Assembly (NCBI RefSeq): GCF_037975245.1
Contig: NC_092565.1
Location: 12,146,499 to 12,210,498, forward strand
Reading direction: 5' to 3'
Source of the DNA: Apostichopus japonicus
Lineage: Eukaryota > Echinodermata > Holothuroidea > Aspidochirotida > Stichopodidae
DNA length: 64,000 nt
Both the position numbers and the translations under genes were made by a program. Below are positions 1-17,189 of the stretch, one piece after another. Each line of letters opens with the position of its first letter. The first letter of the stretch is position 1. Below the pieces are notes generated by a model. That model saw only the letters and a program-made list of their open reading frames with translations. It did not search any database and had not been told where the DNA came from.

Positions 1-2312
1 GGAGATTGTTGTGTTCAATTAAGTGTATATTACTTTAAAAACTTAGAAACACGCATTGACAAAGACCTCCGGTATAGAAGTAGCAAATATTGTACTTTAT
101 GAAAGTAGCGGTCGTTGACTGTTCAACTTGGTTAATAGTGGAATGCGGGGGGAGGGGTAGGGGCTTGGTGGATTGATCAAGTGAGAGGTGCGGTGGGGAA
201 TGGGAGAGACTCTCGTACAATCCTGTACAAGAGACAATGATATACAGGTTAATTTGGTTGGTTATGCAACAGCAATAATGACAACTCTGCGATACTTTTT
301 ATACTTATTCATAATGCCATTACACCTGCTATGAAAAAGATCGGCCCATTGTGACGACTCTAATTTCAATTCATAATTGTTACTTTTTATGTCGCTTAAT
401 TTTAATAAATCTGGCAACACTTTGATGCAGATAGCATAATTACGTTTTCAAATAAACAATTAATACTGGGAAATAACATATAAATATTGCACCATCTTAC
501 ATCCAGGGCCTTTATAAAATATTAAAGTTTACCCCGACCAGTGCCCCACCCGCCCACTTTCAAACATCAAATCCCTCCCCGCCCGCCGGACAATGTGAAC
601 ACCACCGTTAGTGCATGGTTCTGATTTCAGAGGTGTCTCTTGAGGTTGTATGGTTTTACTGTAGTCATAAAACGCACCGAGCAGCTGATTCAATCTTTCA
701 AATCTCTCTCTCTCTCTCTCTATTTATTTTGTCAAGCAGCACTGTGAAATAATCCAACGAGTGTCAGTAGAATGTCCCGTAGGCTACACTGCTACGTATA
801 AAAGTTGCACTTCTTTATGAGGAACAAACACAATAACATGCAGGAATGTCCTAACTCCAGCTGCTTTTTCTTTTTGAAGGGCTCCTTATAATAATGGGAA
901 ATATTCCCTTTTAAAGGTCACAACCTTTGCACGCTATGACGCAAGTCTTTAAGCCACCCCATCCGCCACATGCTGTCCGCTAATCGACCCGATCTATGTT
1001 TTGCACAGCAACCATTCTGATAAATGTTTAGAAGTTATTCGAAAACACCATTCATGTTCTTTATTACAGCTTTTCTAGTAAATAATCATTTCAAATAATG
1101 AAGCAAATAACAACATGAAAATGAAATTTCGATATTATTCTTAAATGTGTTTTATATTCTTGTGGAAAGTGTCCGGGGAGCAAATGTTGTAACTCGGGAA
1201 TGGATTGATTTCATACTTCAGATTAGCATTACTCTCATGAGACAAGATCAAAAAGGTTTTATGCTATTTCATTTAAAATCCAGTACAATTCAAAATACAA
1301 ACAACTGCTTTCAAATCATTTTATAAGAAGTATGTCTCAGGTCTCAGATAAGATTTCGATAACAGGTTGTCAATTTTTCATGGAAAAAAACGGTGTTGAA
1401 ATTCATATTTACCGTGGGCATTCGTGCTTTATGATTATAAGGTAGTGATGGGGGGGGTATAGGGTAGTGATGGGGTGGAGTCATGGCTATAACCCCGTAG
1501 AAAAATGTTGAAGTAGTACTCGTCGGTGCTTCTGAACACAAAATCCCGTGGGTATTTTCTTTTCTTTCATTATTTTCTTTGACCATTGTGTTACTTCCGT
1601 CTTCAAAGTAACCACTTTGACATTTTATTGCTATGTTTGTTATTTTTATTCCAGTTACATTTACCTTTCAGAGTCATCTTTCCTGGTGACATAATTGTCA
1701 AGTACAGCTGAATCAGCATGATGATACTTATGCATACCTTACATAATAATAGCCATTGTGCGGAAGACATTCCTTTGCGTGCTAACACTTTACCTAACTT
1801 AATCTTTACCCCTCTTTTATCTTCTTCTAGTCTCATGAACTTTTCAACCTTTACAAGAACAGTCAAGCCCATGGATATGTTCTTCGCATTTTTTTTAAAA
1901 AACTTTTGTTTCGTTCTACGTCAGTATTCACCGACTTTCTTTCTCTTCGGCCTCCCAGCAGACGTAAGAGAAATAGTTCTACCAGCATCCTATTTCAATA
2001 AATTCTTGCCCTGTCTCTGAACCTTTTCCTGCACTGCTTCCAATGAATAACATACTTACATGTATGCATGGGATTAACATATATAGTGCCAATGTCCCAT
2101 TCAACCAAGCGGCGTCCTTGTTATCGTAGAATGGCTAAAACATATTTCCCTCGATATGATTATCTATTATAGGTCACAGATATATCCGGCCTGTTCTTTT
2201 TTTTTTTTTTTTTTTTTTTGCTAATGTATTTTCTTGGAGGGAGGTTCGCACCCCTCCATATTAATCAACGCAGAATGTTCAGGGGAATCCATAAAATGTT
2301 TGTTATTCCATC
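1..2312. other. non-genic stretch, no gene recognised
   Basis: I see no convincing exon on either strand. The open frames are short, lack family motifs and lack paired splice signals. The stretch holds a short (CT)n run near 703-722 and several homopolymer runs, including a T-run near 2198-2219. Confidence 0.5.
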
Positions 2313-2320
2313 GGTGATAT

Positions 2321-2685
2321 CAGTGGCGTAGGAAGGTACTTTTCAGTGGGGGGCTGAAGACTGATGGCCGGCCTGGGGGAGGGGTCTAAGGGGAGGGGTG
2401 TCCCCCTCCCCTTTGGAATTTTTTGCATTTCCAGGTGGCCTCAGATGCAATTTGGTGCAATATAGCACACTTCAACACCCACTCCATTTTGTAAACTTAA
2501 TTTTGTATTTTCACCTGGCCTTAGATGCAATTTGGGGCTCCAAATGAGATTTTTTTCTCATTTGGAAATGAAAAAGGGGTTTTCTGACTTGCGGAGCGGG
2601 GGGGGGGCGGAATGATACTTCCGCCCCTCCACATTTTTCACTGGGGGGGCTGGCGCCCCCCAGCCCCCCGGTTCCTACGCCCTTG
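2321..2685 (+). mobile_element. hAT-like non-autonomous MITE, copy 1, with 8-bp target-site duplication
   Basis: This is a 365-bp element with imperfect terminal inverted repeats: the left end is CAGTGGCGTAGGAA and the right end reads CAAGGGCGTAGGAA on the opposite strand (12 of 14 match). It is flanked by a perfect 8-bp direct repeat GGTGATAT at 2313-2320 and 2686-2693. An 8-bp duplication and CA(G)...(C)TG ends are typical of hAT transposons. There is no coding capacity. A second full-length copy (366 bp, opposite orientation) lies at 17190-17555, and fragments lie near 56.83 and 61.46 kb. Confidence 0.8.
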
Positions 2686-3285
2686 GGTGATATTAAGGAG
2701 GCAATAGGATGATGCAGTAATAGCCCCTCTTTGCTGTCTCAGTTGCCATAGCAACGGTTGTCATTTCCTTAAGTAGTGAGTTTCGGTGGCAGGCTCACAA
2801 TAGAGATGTATGACCCAAACAGAACTGCAGAAAATAATACGTTACAGAGAGCAGTACTGACATGATGGCACCAGCACTACAGTAAATATATAAGCGCTGG
2901 CAATTGTCACGGAAATCAATTACGAGATTTCCAATATCTAAGCACAAAGCTGAATTAAATTGGAAATAACGACTTAAGTTCTAAAATATGATTTCAAGTT
3001 AAGATTTCTTTCTTTCTTTAAGGCTGGGCATTCTAAAATAAAAAGAAATGCATCACCCAATTTGTAACTAATCCATAAATTACATATCCGATCATGAATT
3101 ACAATATATATCCTGATATTTTCCTGAAACGATCGGAATATTAGTATTTCTGCAACGATATCTGCTTAAATAGTTACGGCCACGGTTCCGGAAATCGAGG
3201 CTTTTCAGAAACTTTTCGAAATTCAAGGCTGTTCTTAAATATTCTGTAAACTTTACAATGCGAATTACTATTTACGTCCGGCGAG

Positions 3286-3870
3286 TCAATTCTGTTTATA
3301 TATGTTACTTAGTCTTAACTTAATTGCATTACTTAACCATGTTTTGGATAGTATAAGGTCAGCAGTGCCATGAACTTGGTGTGCTTTGTTAGGCAGATTC
3401 AAAACATACGACATATCGGCTTCTTCAAGAATACTTTTAACGTTACTTAAACCAAGGAGAGGAATAGATATACTTTCTTCGTATAGAGAACCTAAAGGAA
3501 CTTGTAAATCAAATTGCGATGATAAAGTGGTCTCACTACTATTTGCGGTTCTACACCAAAAATTAACCATTCTTGCTTCAATTGTTTTAGTCAGCTTATG
3601 GCGTCCCTTATTCACTACATGCAATACAATTCGGTGTATACTTGATAAGTTTCAGAATTTGTTTACAGAGTTTTATATGAAACAGCTTCAACTTGACTAA
3701 AATGACCACAACTCCAAATCTCGCCGTATTCATTGAGTAGATCAGGGAGAACTTCCAGTTTATCAAATATCTGAACTTGTAAATCCAATGGTAGCTGTAG
3801 GTTCCAAGATTTACTCAATAGACTGTAATCTAAGCTTGGTTTACTTGTTTATTAATAGACTTTGAAAATC
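3286..3870 (-). mobile_element. decayed LINE (non-LTR retrotransposon) fragment, C-terminal part of ORF2
   Basis: The minus-strand frame at 3286-3624 carries the pattern seen downstream of the RT domain in many LINE ORF2 proteins: a segment 'IEARMVNFWCR' followed by a region ending 'WLSNAIKLRLSNIY'. Further upstream on the same strand, 'KQILKLIKYTPNC' resembles the common K-x-I-L-K-x-x-x-x-TPN motif but lies in a different frame with stops between. It is an old, broken copy. The exact clade cannot be set from this piece. Confidence 0.55.
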
Positions 3871-4479
3871 TATAATTATAGTTAAAAGTATACATCCCAG
3901 ATAAGAATAAACCTCAACAACGCCTACGTGTAAGAACGTGGTTTAAACCTAATTTTGTCACTTGAAAATGCAACTAGTTTAGTTTTAACTGTGTTTACAG
4001 TCATTGCCAGGTATCGCAATACGTCTTGACCCCATGAAGTGCATTTTAAAGTTTGGTCTCACTTTCAGCTTATACAATGGTATCGTTTGCATATATAGTA
4101 GTAGTGTAAACAGTTTTAATAAAATATCAACATCGTCAGTACTAAATGCATATTTCATGGACGAGGAAAGGATGTTTTAAACCATTGTAACAGTGAGTAG
4201 TGACTCAAATGTCTGTCCAAATCATTGAGAAATATTACTGAAAGCTTGCGCAGATGCTATCTCACGACTAGCTTTTTGTTCATGAAGGGTGTTTGCGATG
4301 ATATATACGCAACTCCGTGGGCTGCCTCTGGACTAGAATGAACATCATGCTATTGTTACAAGGAGATTGGTGAAAGACATATGTTGTGGAGAACGAATAC
4401 AGGAGAACAGTAATCTGGGTTGTTGGGACTCAGGAGAGGGTGGTTAAAATACGGGCTATTTGGACGCTCGTGGTTTTAA

Positions 4480-4834
4480 AGGCATTGAAGACTCACCCCA
4501 AACCGCGTGCCGCCATCTGAAAAAGTTAACTTTCCATTGCTTGCAAGTGAAGTTTTCTTCTTGTCGCTACAATTTGCAGACAGTAATGAAACGTGTTACC
4601 TTGTTATCTTTCATCTGGACGTGAGATGTATATCGCTGCTATGTACACTGTGTTGTGGGTATTGACCGTAGCTGCATATATTGACTGTACACTAGTGTCT
4701 AATTACCGACAGTAGCAAGTTGTGTGTGTATTTTCTGGGATCGATGGTGGTGTCTAACAATTCTGTTACACCTCATTCGAAACTAGGCAGATTACCGGCA
4801 TGAGACGTTACTCTGTGCGCGAGTCTTCAATCCT
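4480..4834 (+). mobile_element. TTAA-flanked MITE, copy 1
   Basis: This 355-bp non-coding element is bounded by TTAA at 4476-4479 and 4835-4838. Its ends are inverted repeats: AGGCATTGAAGACTC on the left and AGGATTGAAGACTC read inward from the right. A related copy in opposite orientation (360 bp, also flanked by TTAA) lies in a HELB intron at 52433-52792. TTAA duplication is known for piggyBac and Kolobok superfamilies; the choice between them is not possible here. Confidence 0.75.
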
Positions 4835-4838
4835 TTAA

Positions 4839-9962
<5,124 letters not shown>

Positions 9963-10168
9963 CCAGTTGGGACAAATTATTTCCTAATGCTAAGACCTCT
10001 TTAAATTGTCCTCCAATATCATGCTCTCAAAGCACTGGTATCGACAGCACAATCAGTTCCTTACCTTGGTCTGATAGAAACATGATATTCATACTGCTGG
10101 TACTGACAAAACGAGTGCTCTGAAGCGGGACATGACACTACAGTATAGAAAAGAATTGTCCCAACTGG
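9963..10168. mobile_element. short inverted-repeat element (MITE-like)
   Basis: A 206-bp segment starts CCAGTTGGGACAAATT and ends with its near-exact inverse complement AATTGTCCCAACTGG. The terminal inverted repeat is about 15 bp with one base inserted on the left. No clear target-site duplication is visible and only this copy occurs in the window, so the class is open. Confidence 0.5.
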
Positions 10169-13100
10169 GTGTGTAAAGGATACGCCACATGATACGTATC
10201 AGTGGTCACGGAGCTAATACAAACATGTGAACAATAACTTTTGTATCAATACATGTACTAAGAGTGACAACAACAAAAAAATATAAAAAGAAACAACAAC
10301 AAGGGTGCCCTCTCATAAAAGACATAATCAACTGCGAATGAAAAATAAAGATTAAATTCATTAATTAAAACCAATATTAAGACATTTTTATTTTAAAAAA
10401 AATTGCAAGCATCCGACCGGGTTTATTTCTAGGGACAGAACAATATTGGAACTGTATGTATTTCAAGTTGATTCGATTATATCAGAAGTGAACTTGAGGC
10501 ACGTCCTACTACCACGCTCTCCACACCTTGAACCCCCCCCCCCCCTACACCTCCTGATGACATTTAGCCTTCAGTTTTTCAGTTTAGAGTAGAGTATTAA
10601 GTTGGGACTAGAGTGGGGTGAAATGACTTACTTTCCCCTTATTTTTTCTCTTTATATATTTCCATTTTGAAAGTAAACAATAATGTTACTAAAAGTCAAT
10701 GCATGCAGTCACTTCAGACTTACTCAAGTCGTTGAACTGAATATATTGAAGGAACCCACTCAATTTTGTATTTGCTGTTTGCGGTAGTTGTCGCTTACAG
10801 TGTGGATGGTTGAGCTTGCCTGCAATTTAATCAGCTGTATTCAACAAAATATGCATGGATGTCTCTCTTGATGCTTACTACAGTTAGAAGCAATGTTCTT
10901 CTATAGTAATTAAAACAGAGTCCATCTTTTCATCTGAGAGGAGGGACCTTTGCAGAGCCATAAATACGCACTCCCCCCCCCCCCCTTAATCTCAGTGTTA
11001 ACTAAAGACAACATTACAAAGTACTCCACACAAGTAGGTCTATACATATTGTTTCATTTTCAAATAAAGACTTTGAAACGGGCAAAGAATTTTCCCCAGT
11101 GAACGTTGTTTATACTTATACAATAAAACTTGACAGATTTACCAAATGTCAATACATCCTATTATCATGCAAACATTTTGTCAAACCTTCCATACCTATA
11201 TCGCCGTGTAATTTGACACCCGAGGTCGATAAAAAAGTTATTTGATAACATGGTGTTTCTATTTAGTGTTTTGATTCCGTTGCTTAGCACACCGTTTGAT
11301 CAAGGCGGTACCTTATGCATACTTTTACACTGCATGAGAATAGTTCACAGAGAGGGCAGAAGAGGATCAAGCGGTTCACTGTGTAACGTCGAACAGGTTC
11401 CGATGTCAAAGCTTATTCATGTCACACGCTGACTGTCTGTCATACTACCCTTCATCTGCGCATGTCCGACACCTACTACTATTAAGAATGATCGGCACCC
11501 AAGTATTGACCTCCACTATTGTACTCCTTGTAACCGCGTAACAGCGCTATGACAAGACAATTTCACAGGGACTCTCATAACAAGAATAATTGAAACGTTG
11601 CAATATTGGAGTTTTGAACTAGTTTTCAAGTATACCAGAAGTGAAAAAAGTAAAAACTGAAATGTACTTTTGATACAAAATGTACAACTGCAATAGGCCT
11701 ATGCATGTACGGGAACACAAAAAAGCAAAGAGCAACACACGGGTCATCCAAAAAGGGGCACAAAAACACCCGTTTGTTAAACACCTATGCTGTCCGAAAT
11801 CAATGTTATTATAAAGAGAGGCGGGTGCCTGGGCGGTGAGGTATCAATCTGTTCTTGAGAAGTTGAGGAGTTGATATACTTGAACTCTGACGTAAACTTG
11901 GGACCAATGAAATCTTACAAACAGATCAGGACATCTATAGTATGAGAGCAATATAACCTTTTTATATCAGTTATACTAAGCCTTGTTCACTATACAGTAT
12001 AGTCTACATAGTAGCTTATATTGTCAAATTAATTGTGGACACTCGAGGATGCCAAATAAATAGTTTATCACCGTCCTCATAGCACGTACATGATAACTTA
12101 ATGGTTTTGAATATGATGCGTTTAGGGGCTTCACTGACAATATGCACTGTAGGGCCTCACAGTTCATTTGCAAGGATTTCAATAATCAATAAGTCTCTTG
12201 TAAATTTGTGCTAATGGTCATACCGTATGTGGGCCCTTATAAGGCATGTGGCGTCAGCACTCTACATTCCCAATCCTGTTGTAAGTGTAAAATAATAAGA
12301 ATAATTCGGTCTATAAACCTTTGTTCAAACTGATATTTTACCGCTCTGAACTTACACAGTAGACTATTAATTGAGAGCCCCTGCAGTGTTATAGGGTGCT
12401 CTCACCTTCTGTAATCGTGTTACGATCCCTCTCACTCGACTGAGATCATTTGCAATAATCGAACTTTCCCAAAAGTTTGTACGTGAAGCGGCATACTGCA
12501 CCAATTACATATAGACCCCCCCCCCCCCCTTCTTTTCTTACAACTTTTCTAGACATTATATCTTGACAAAATGTTAGCATTGTGTCGATAATACAACCAC
12601 CCAATATCCCATCTGACTGTTAGTTTATGTCGATTCAGTTTACAAAAAGACTATATTTGAACATAAAGCAATCATCAGTTCTGATGTGCGTTTAAAAGCC
12701 ATTGCTCTTAATGTTTACAACCATTCACCACTACTCACATATATATTATAGCAATGATATTGTCGGGAGAGGAACATAGGGGGTCATAAATATTGAATGA
12801 TTAGTCAAGTTGTTTGTAGTGCACTTTATGTTCCCATCGGCTTGTCTTCTAGTTTCATATCACATATCAGTGACCTAAATCGCTGAACCTTCGGGATGTC
12901 AATGACTGCATTGTATCTTCATGCACGTTTTACTTTTTCTGTTTTCTCGTGTTACGTTAACAAGACGCTCTTGTTACAGATTCAAATCGTGATCTTGATT
13001 ATTTTTATACACAATCTGGAAGTTGCATATTTTTTTTGTTGATGTTCTATACACAGCGTTGTCTATACGCATCTGGTATCGTTTTTACAATTATTTTTCA

Positions 13101-13255
13101 ATGGTTGAATTCTTCTTTGGAGTTTCATGGTTCTCCATAATTATTCAGCATTTTTCTGTTTCGTGTTTTGTAACTCCGCCCACAATCAAATTGACAATCT
13201 GTAAGCAAACAATGCAAGTGATCGAGTTGTAAGTACTCTATCAGTAGCGGTCATA
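10169..13255. other. non-genic stretch, no gene recognised
   Basis: No exon with family similarity or consistent splice phases was found on either strand. The stretch contains scattered poly-C tracts, near 10533, 10973 and 12516. It lies upstream of the possible CYP26 5' exon, so distal regulatory DNA is possible but nothing specific can be shown. Confidence 0.45.
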
Positions 13256-13269
13256 AGGACACAAGTTCA
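13256..13269 (+). promoter_or_regulatory. possible DR2-type retinoic-acid response element
   Basis: The sequence AGGACA-CA-AGTTCA is a direct repeat of two nuclear-receptor half-sites with a 2-bp spacer. The second half-site fits RGKTCA and the first has one mismatch. It lies about 190 bp upstream of a TATA box that may serve CYP26. CYP26 genes in chordates are induced by retinoic acid through such elements, usually of the DR5 type. A match this short can arise by chance. Confidence 0.2.
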
Positions 13270-13444
13270 CGTACATCCCCCGTAAATAGTACACACCACG
13301 TACCACAACTTGCAGATTGTGAATATTTTTGTTCGTTCGTTCACTCTGTATAGTTTTATTGAATAATATAAGATAGAGTTTATTATTTTCTATTCACATT
13401 TCTACTCGACTGCAGTTGCCGGTAAACATGTGGACAAGTTGAGT

Positions 13445-13452
13445 TATATAAG
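13445..13452 (+). promoter_or_regulatory. candidate TATA box
   Basis: TATATAAG sits about 30 bp before a stretch that ends in a strong splice donor (gtaagt at 13715). The ATG of CYP26 exon 1 lies 4 bases after a splice-acceptor-like ccttacag at 18991-18998, so a separate upstream 5'UTR exon is expected, and this is the best candidate region seen. Confidence 0.3.
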
Positions 13453-13474
13453 CCTGCCCCCGTTTAGGTATAAA

Positions 13475-13714
13475 TTGGAGGTTCACAATATCCACACTAA
13501 CAGTGCGGTCTCGGCTCTCACGGTGGCGTGTCAAACTTTGTCTGCATGCAATACAGGAAAGAAATGCAATAGCTATCGGGGACATTCACAAGATCGCTGA
13601 AACTGCTGTTCACACTTCATTACCATTTGATGAAAAGTCGATATTGCCATCTTCATCCTTGCTGCTTTCGGAAGTGTTCTTGTTTTATCGACGGAAGAGT
13701 CACGTTCTAACAAA
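13475..13714 (+). other. candidate non-coding first exon of CYP26
   Basis: The exon start is only estimated from the TATA box; the 3' end is set by the donor AA|gtaagt at 13715. An ATG at 13503 opens a frame across the region. If this exon is spliced to 18999 that frame would close a few bases before the CYP26 start, making it an upstream ORF and not an N-terminal extension. The link to CYP26 is an inference. Confidence 0.25.
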
Positions 13715-14363
13715 GTAAGTACACTTGTGCGTATTGTAAACCTGTATCCATATAAATTGTGGTACTATAGGCCCTACATATATAGGCCTACCTATTCCAG
13801 AGGCAGCGGATTTTCATTAATCTACTTGTTTTATTGTTTGATGAAAATATCTTCATTAATTTGGAAGCACAGACTATCATAGTTAGATGTGCTTTGCACT
13901 TGTTCAAGGTAACGTTCCTTATATATGCATCATGTAGCCTACATAAGTTTCTTCCCCGTTGTGCCAGTCTTGTTTTTTGCTGTTGTTTATTTTATAATTA
14001 GGAGTGCTTTAATGCGAAGTGATACGGTCTTTTGAGACTTTTTCTAATTTCACTTTCTTTCCAGAAATGTCAAAACGTCAGTAGATCTACAAACATTTGC
14101 TTCATTTTGTTGAGAATTTTCAAGATGTTAGAGATGAAAATTTCGCAGTAATGGTATAATCGATATCATACTGGAGGTAGGGGAGGGGAGGGAAGGGGTA
14201 CACTCTATTGTCAAATAATATTGCCAGTTGCAATAGTCACGTGGTAGTTTTAGGGTACGTATGTTGAGGCAGAAGGTATAAATTCATTAAAAAATCAAGT
14301 ATAGGCTGCGTTTTGTGACTTTTACAGCTGACTTTGCAATTGTAAACTCCCGGACTTATATAT

Positions 14364-15990
14364 ATGTATAAATATATATATATACCACTTGCCCATATTT
14401 GTAACCTATCATTTAATACAGGTGTCTTTCCAGACAAGTTAAAAATTGCTAAAGTCTTACCAATATACAAAAATGGCCAGAACAATGCATATGAAAATTA
14501 CCGGCCAATATCGTTACTCTCTTGTTTTGCGAAACTTATAGAAAGACTATTGTTTAATCGTATTTGTAGATTCTTGGACAAACACAACATTCTTAATAAA
14601 CAACAGTACGGATTTCGATACAATCACTCCACTGAGCTCGCCCTGGCAGATGCAATTGATAATCTCTACAGTAAACTTGATCAACGTAAGACTTGCATTG
14701 GTGTATTCCTAGACTTAAGTAAAGCGTTTGATACCATTAATCATTCTATTTTACTGAATAAGATGCACTTTAATGGTATAAGAGGTACTACTCTGAATTG
14801 GTTCGACAGCTACCTATCTCACCGTTACCAATTTACTGCGTATAAGTCACATAACTCTGATCTTGCCCAAGTCCCTTGTGGTGTACCACAGGGATCTATC
14901 CTGGGACCTCTGTTATTCATTATTTATGTAAACGACATATGTCAAGTGTCCAACATTGCAAAAGTTACTTTGTTTGCTGATGACACCACTATTTTTTTTG
15001 ACTCTGACAACATTAGCATCCTACCTATTACTGTATCTAATGAACTAGAAAAGTTTAGTAACTGGTTTCGGTCAAACAAGCTTTCTATCAATGTCAACAA
15101 GACACACTACATTGTTTTTAATTCATCCAACAACCCTCCTCAAGTTCACAACATTAATATGAATGGTAAACCAATTAACAATGTTGACTACATAAAATTT
15201 TTAGGTGTATATATTGATTCAAAACTAAGTTGGCAACAACATATTTCAGCAATCTGTTCTAAGGTCGCAAGGAACATTGGTATACTCGCTATAATAAAAC
15301 ATTTCCTACCGACACACATTCTAAGAATGATTTATAATACGCTCATTCTACCTCATCTGTCCTACTGTTCTATTATTTGGTCTGGTGCTAACATAACTTG
15401 TCTTGACCGTCTCAATAAACTACAAAAAGGCGCAATACGTAACATAACACATGCTGCATTTCGTCAGCATACTAGTCCATTGTTTAAAAGTCAAAACCTG
15501 CTGAAATTAAATGATATTATAAGGCTACAACTTGCTGTATTTACGTATAAAGCATGGCATGGGCTACTTCCGGGTTCCTTTCATAATTTCTATACAATTA
15601 ATGTAGAATTATACAATTATAATACCCGAAATAGACAAAATGCTCATTGCAACTTCTATCATACGAAATTAGGTACACGCAGCTTTCGCAACCGGGCAAC
15701 TAAGTTATGGAACTCATTAAGCAATACCGTTAAATCTAAGGCTACAAAGAATTCATTTAAGAAATGTTTAAAAAAAGAATTGATATCATCATATTAAATT
15801 ATGTAAATGAGTTATTTACTTCAGCAGTTTCTGTACATAATGTAACAAACATTCAATTTGTATTTATTAATTTATTTTTTTTTTTCTTTAGGGAGTCTTC
15901 CACTTTGTTAAGCTTTTAAGCTTTATGGAAGACTTCCCTCCGCTTTGTACTTCTGTGGAAAAACAAATAAATAAATAAATAAAATAAATA
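14364..15990 (+). mobile_element. 5'-truncated non-LTR retrotransposon (Jockey/CR1-group LINE) with open RT frame
   Basis: One uninterrupted frame (14364-15797, 477 codons) encodes most of a LINE reverse transcriptase and its downstream region. Visible motifs are NYRPISLL (residues 45-52), QYGFR (81-85), motif A VFLDLSKAFDTI (114-125), GVPQGSILGP (173-182) and the catalytic FADD (204-207). The endonuclease domain and the N-terminal part of RT are missing; similarity begins around residue 8, so the copy is 5'-truncated as is usual for LINEs. A 3'UTR of about 190 bp with a stem-loop (15891-15938) runs into a (TAAA)n tail around 15960-15990. The intact frame suggests a fairly recent insertion. 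Clade naming would need a phylogeny. Confidence 0.85.
15891..15938 (+). other. stem-loop in LINE 3'UTR
   Basis: GGGAGTCTTCCA at the left pairs with TGGAAGACTTCCC at the right (one bulged base), enclosing a second self-complementary core AAGCTTTTAAGCTT. It lies between the RT stop codon and the (TAAA)n tail, where LINE-encoded RT is known in some families to recognise its RNA. Confidence 0.6.
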
Positions 15991-16029
15991 AATATATATA
16001 TATATATATATAGGCTATATATATTTATG

Positions 16030-16061
<32 letters not shown>

Positions 16062-16062
16062 T

Positions 16063-16242
16063 AATTGAAAATTTAATGAGTTGGAAAATCCAGAACAGTG
16101 AAAAAATGTTCTAGCCTCCACCGTGATTCGAACCCGGGCCTCCCGCTTTATATGCGAACACCCTAACCACTAGGATATGGACGCTGATTGTATGTCCAGA
16201 GTTTCGGAACCGGTATGTAAGGTCCTTTTTCCATTGTAGGCT
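16063..16242 (-). mobile_element. tRNA-derived SINE with (TA)n tail, copy 1
   Basis: Read on the minus strand it carries an A-box-like TAGTGGTTAGGGTG and a B box GGTTCGAATC, then a body ending TTTTCCAACTCATTA and an AT-rich (TA)n tail on the left side (16000-16062). Three relatives occur at 32292-32470 (-), 46712-46869 (+) and, truncated, 55538-55606 (-). The tRNA part cannot form a full cloverleaf, so this is a retroposon and not a tRNA gene. Confidence 0.75.
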
Positions 16243-16682
16243 GTATACACACACGCGCATTGATTACTGTTTCGGAAAGCATATATGTAAAAACCTAGAT
16301 ATCACAATATGTCGCAATGGCAATAGCTAGTGACTTATATGAATAAATCATTCATTTATCAATTTACTTCCCTTCCTTCCTTACTCTCTTTTGGGGAAAT
16401 TCTCCAAAATTGGTAAACCAATGATGATTTGACAAGAAGCGCCCTTCGCATCAATATTCTATGGGCTTTCGTGTAAACTTGAATTCAGACACGTGTTTGT
16501 CGATCACGTGGCATGTTACAAATAATATTACCAAGGCTGCAAGTGAATTAATGAATAATGCTTTCTATACATAGCTGTATTATCAGGGTTTGTGTGCAAT
16601 GGTTAGACGGAAGGATATCACAGTGATACACACGTAAACACAGACACACGCGTAAATGCTGCGCAAATCATGTCCAAAGAGA

Positions 16683-17085
16683 TACATGTGATAATAATAA
16701 TAATAATAATTATAACACTTATATGGTGCCCATTATTGCACGTAAACATACATTCAATGGCACCTTACAAAATTACAACCCTGGTCATTGGTAATTTGAC
16801 ACACCTACACACCAAAGTGTGCACAATTCAATCAATCTCTCCTGGGGCACCACAGTGCACCACAACCACGTGTCCCCCGGGGGACTTCCCATAGGGTGCA
16901 GCCACAAACCGGCGCACGCAACTATATTTACAAGTTACCTCGTAGGTCCCCATTTATACACCTGGGTGAAGGGAGCGATGGAGATAAAGCGCCTTGCCCA
17001 AGGACACAACGCAATGATCTGGCAAGGGCTCGAACCTGTAATCCTTAGATCACAAGTCACTGCCTTAACCACTTGACCACAACCC
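16683..17085 (-). mobile_element. second tRNA-derived SINE family, near full length
   Basis: Read on the minus strand: a tRNA-like head with A box TGGTCAAGTGGTTAAGG (near 17062-17078) and B box GGTTCGAGCCC (17026-17036), then a central block GTGTCCTTGGGCAAGGCGC of a kind common in marine-animal SINEs, and a 3' end CACCATATAAGTG followed by an (ATT)n tail at 16684-16711. Head, body and tail are in the expected order. Only one copy is visible here. Confidence 0.65.
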
Positions 17086-17095
17086 CCCCCCCCCC

Positions 17096-17139
17096 TACGC
17101 GTGTTTATATAATGATACATCATTATATAAACACGCGTA
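17096..17139. repeat. perfect 44-bp palindrome
   Basis: Two exactly complementary 21-bp arms (17096-17116 and 17119-17139, starting TACGCGTGTTTATA) are separated by only 2 bp (AC). It sits between the SINE head and the hAT-like MITE copy 2. Confidence 0.95.
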
Positions 17140-17189
17140 GGCATACTTATATAAACGTATACACACACACATATATATATATATATATA

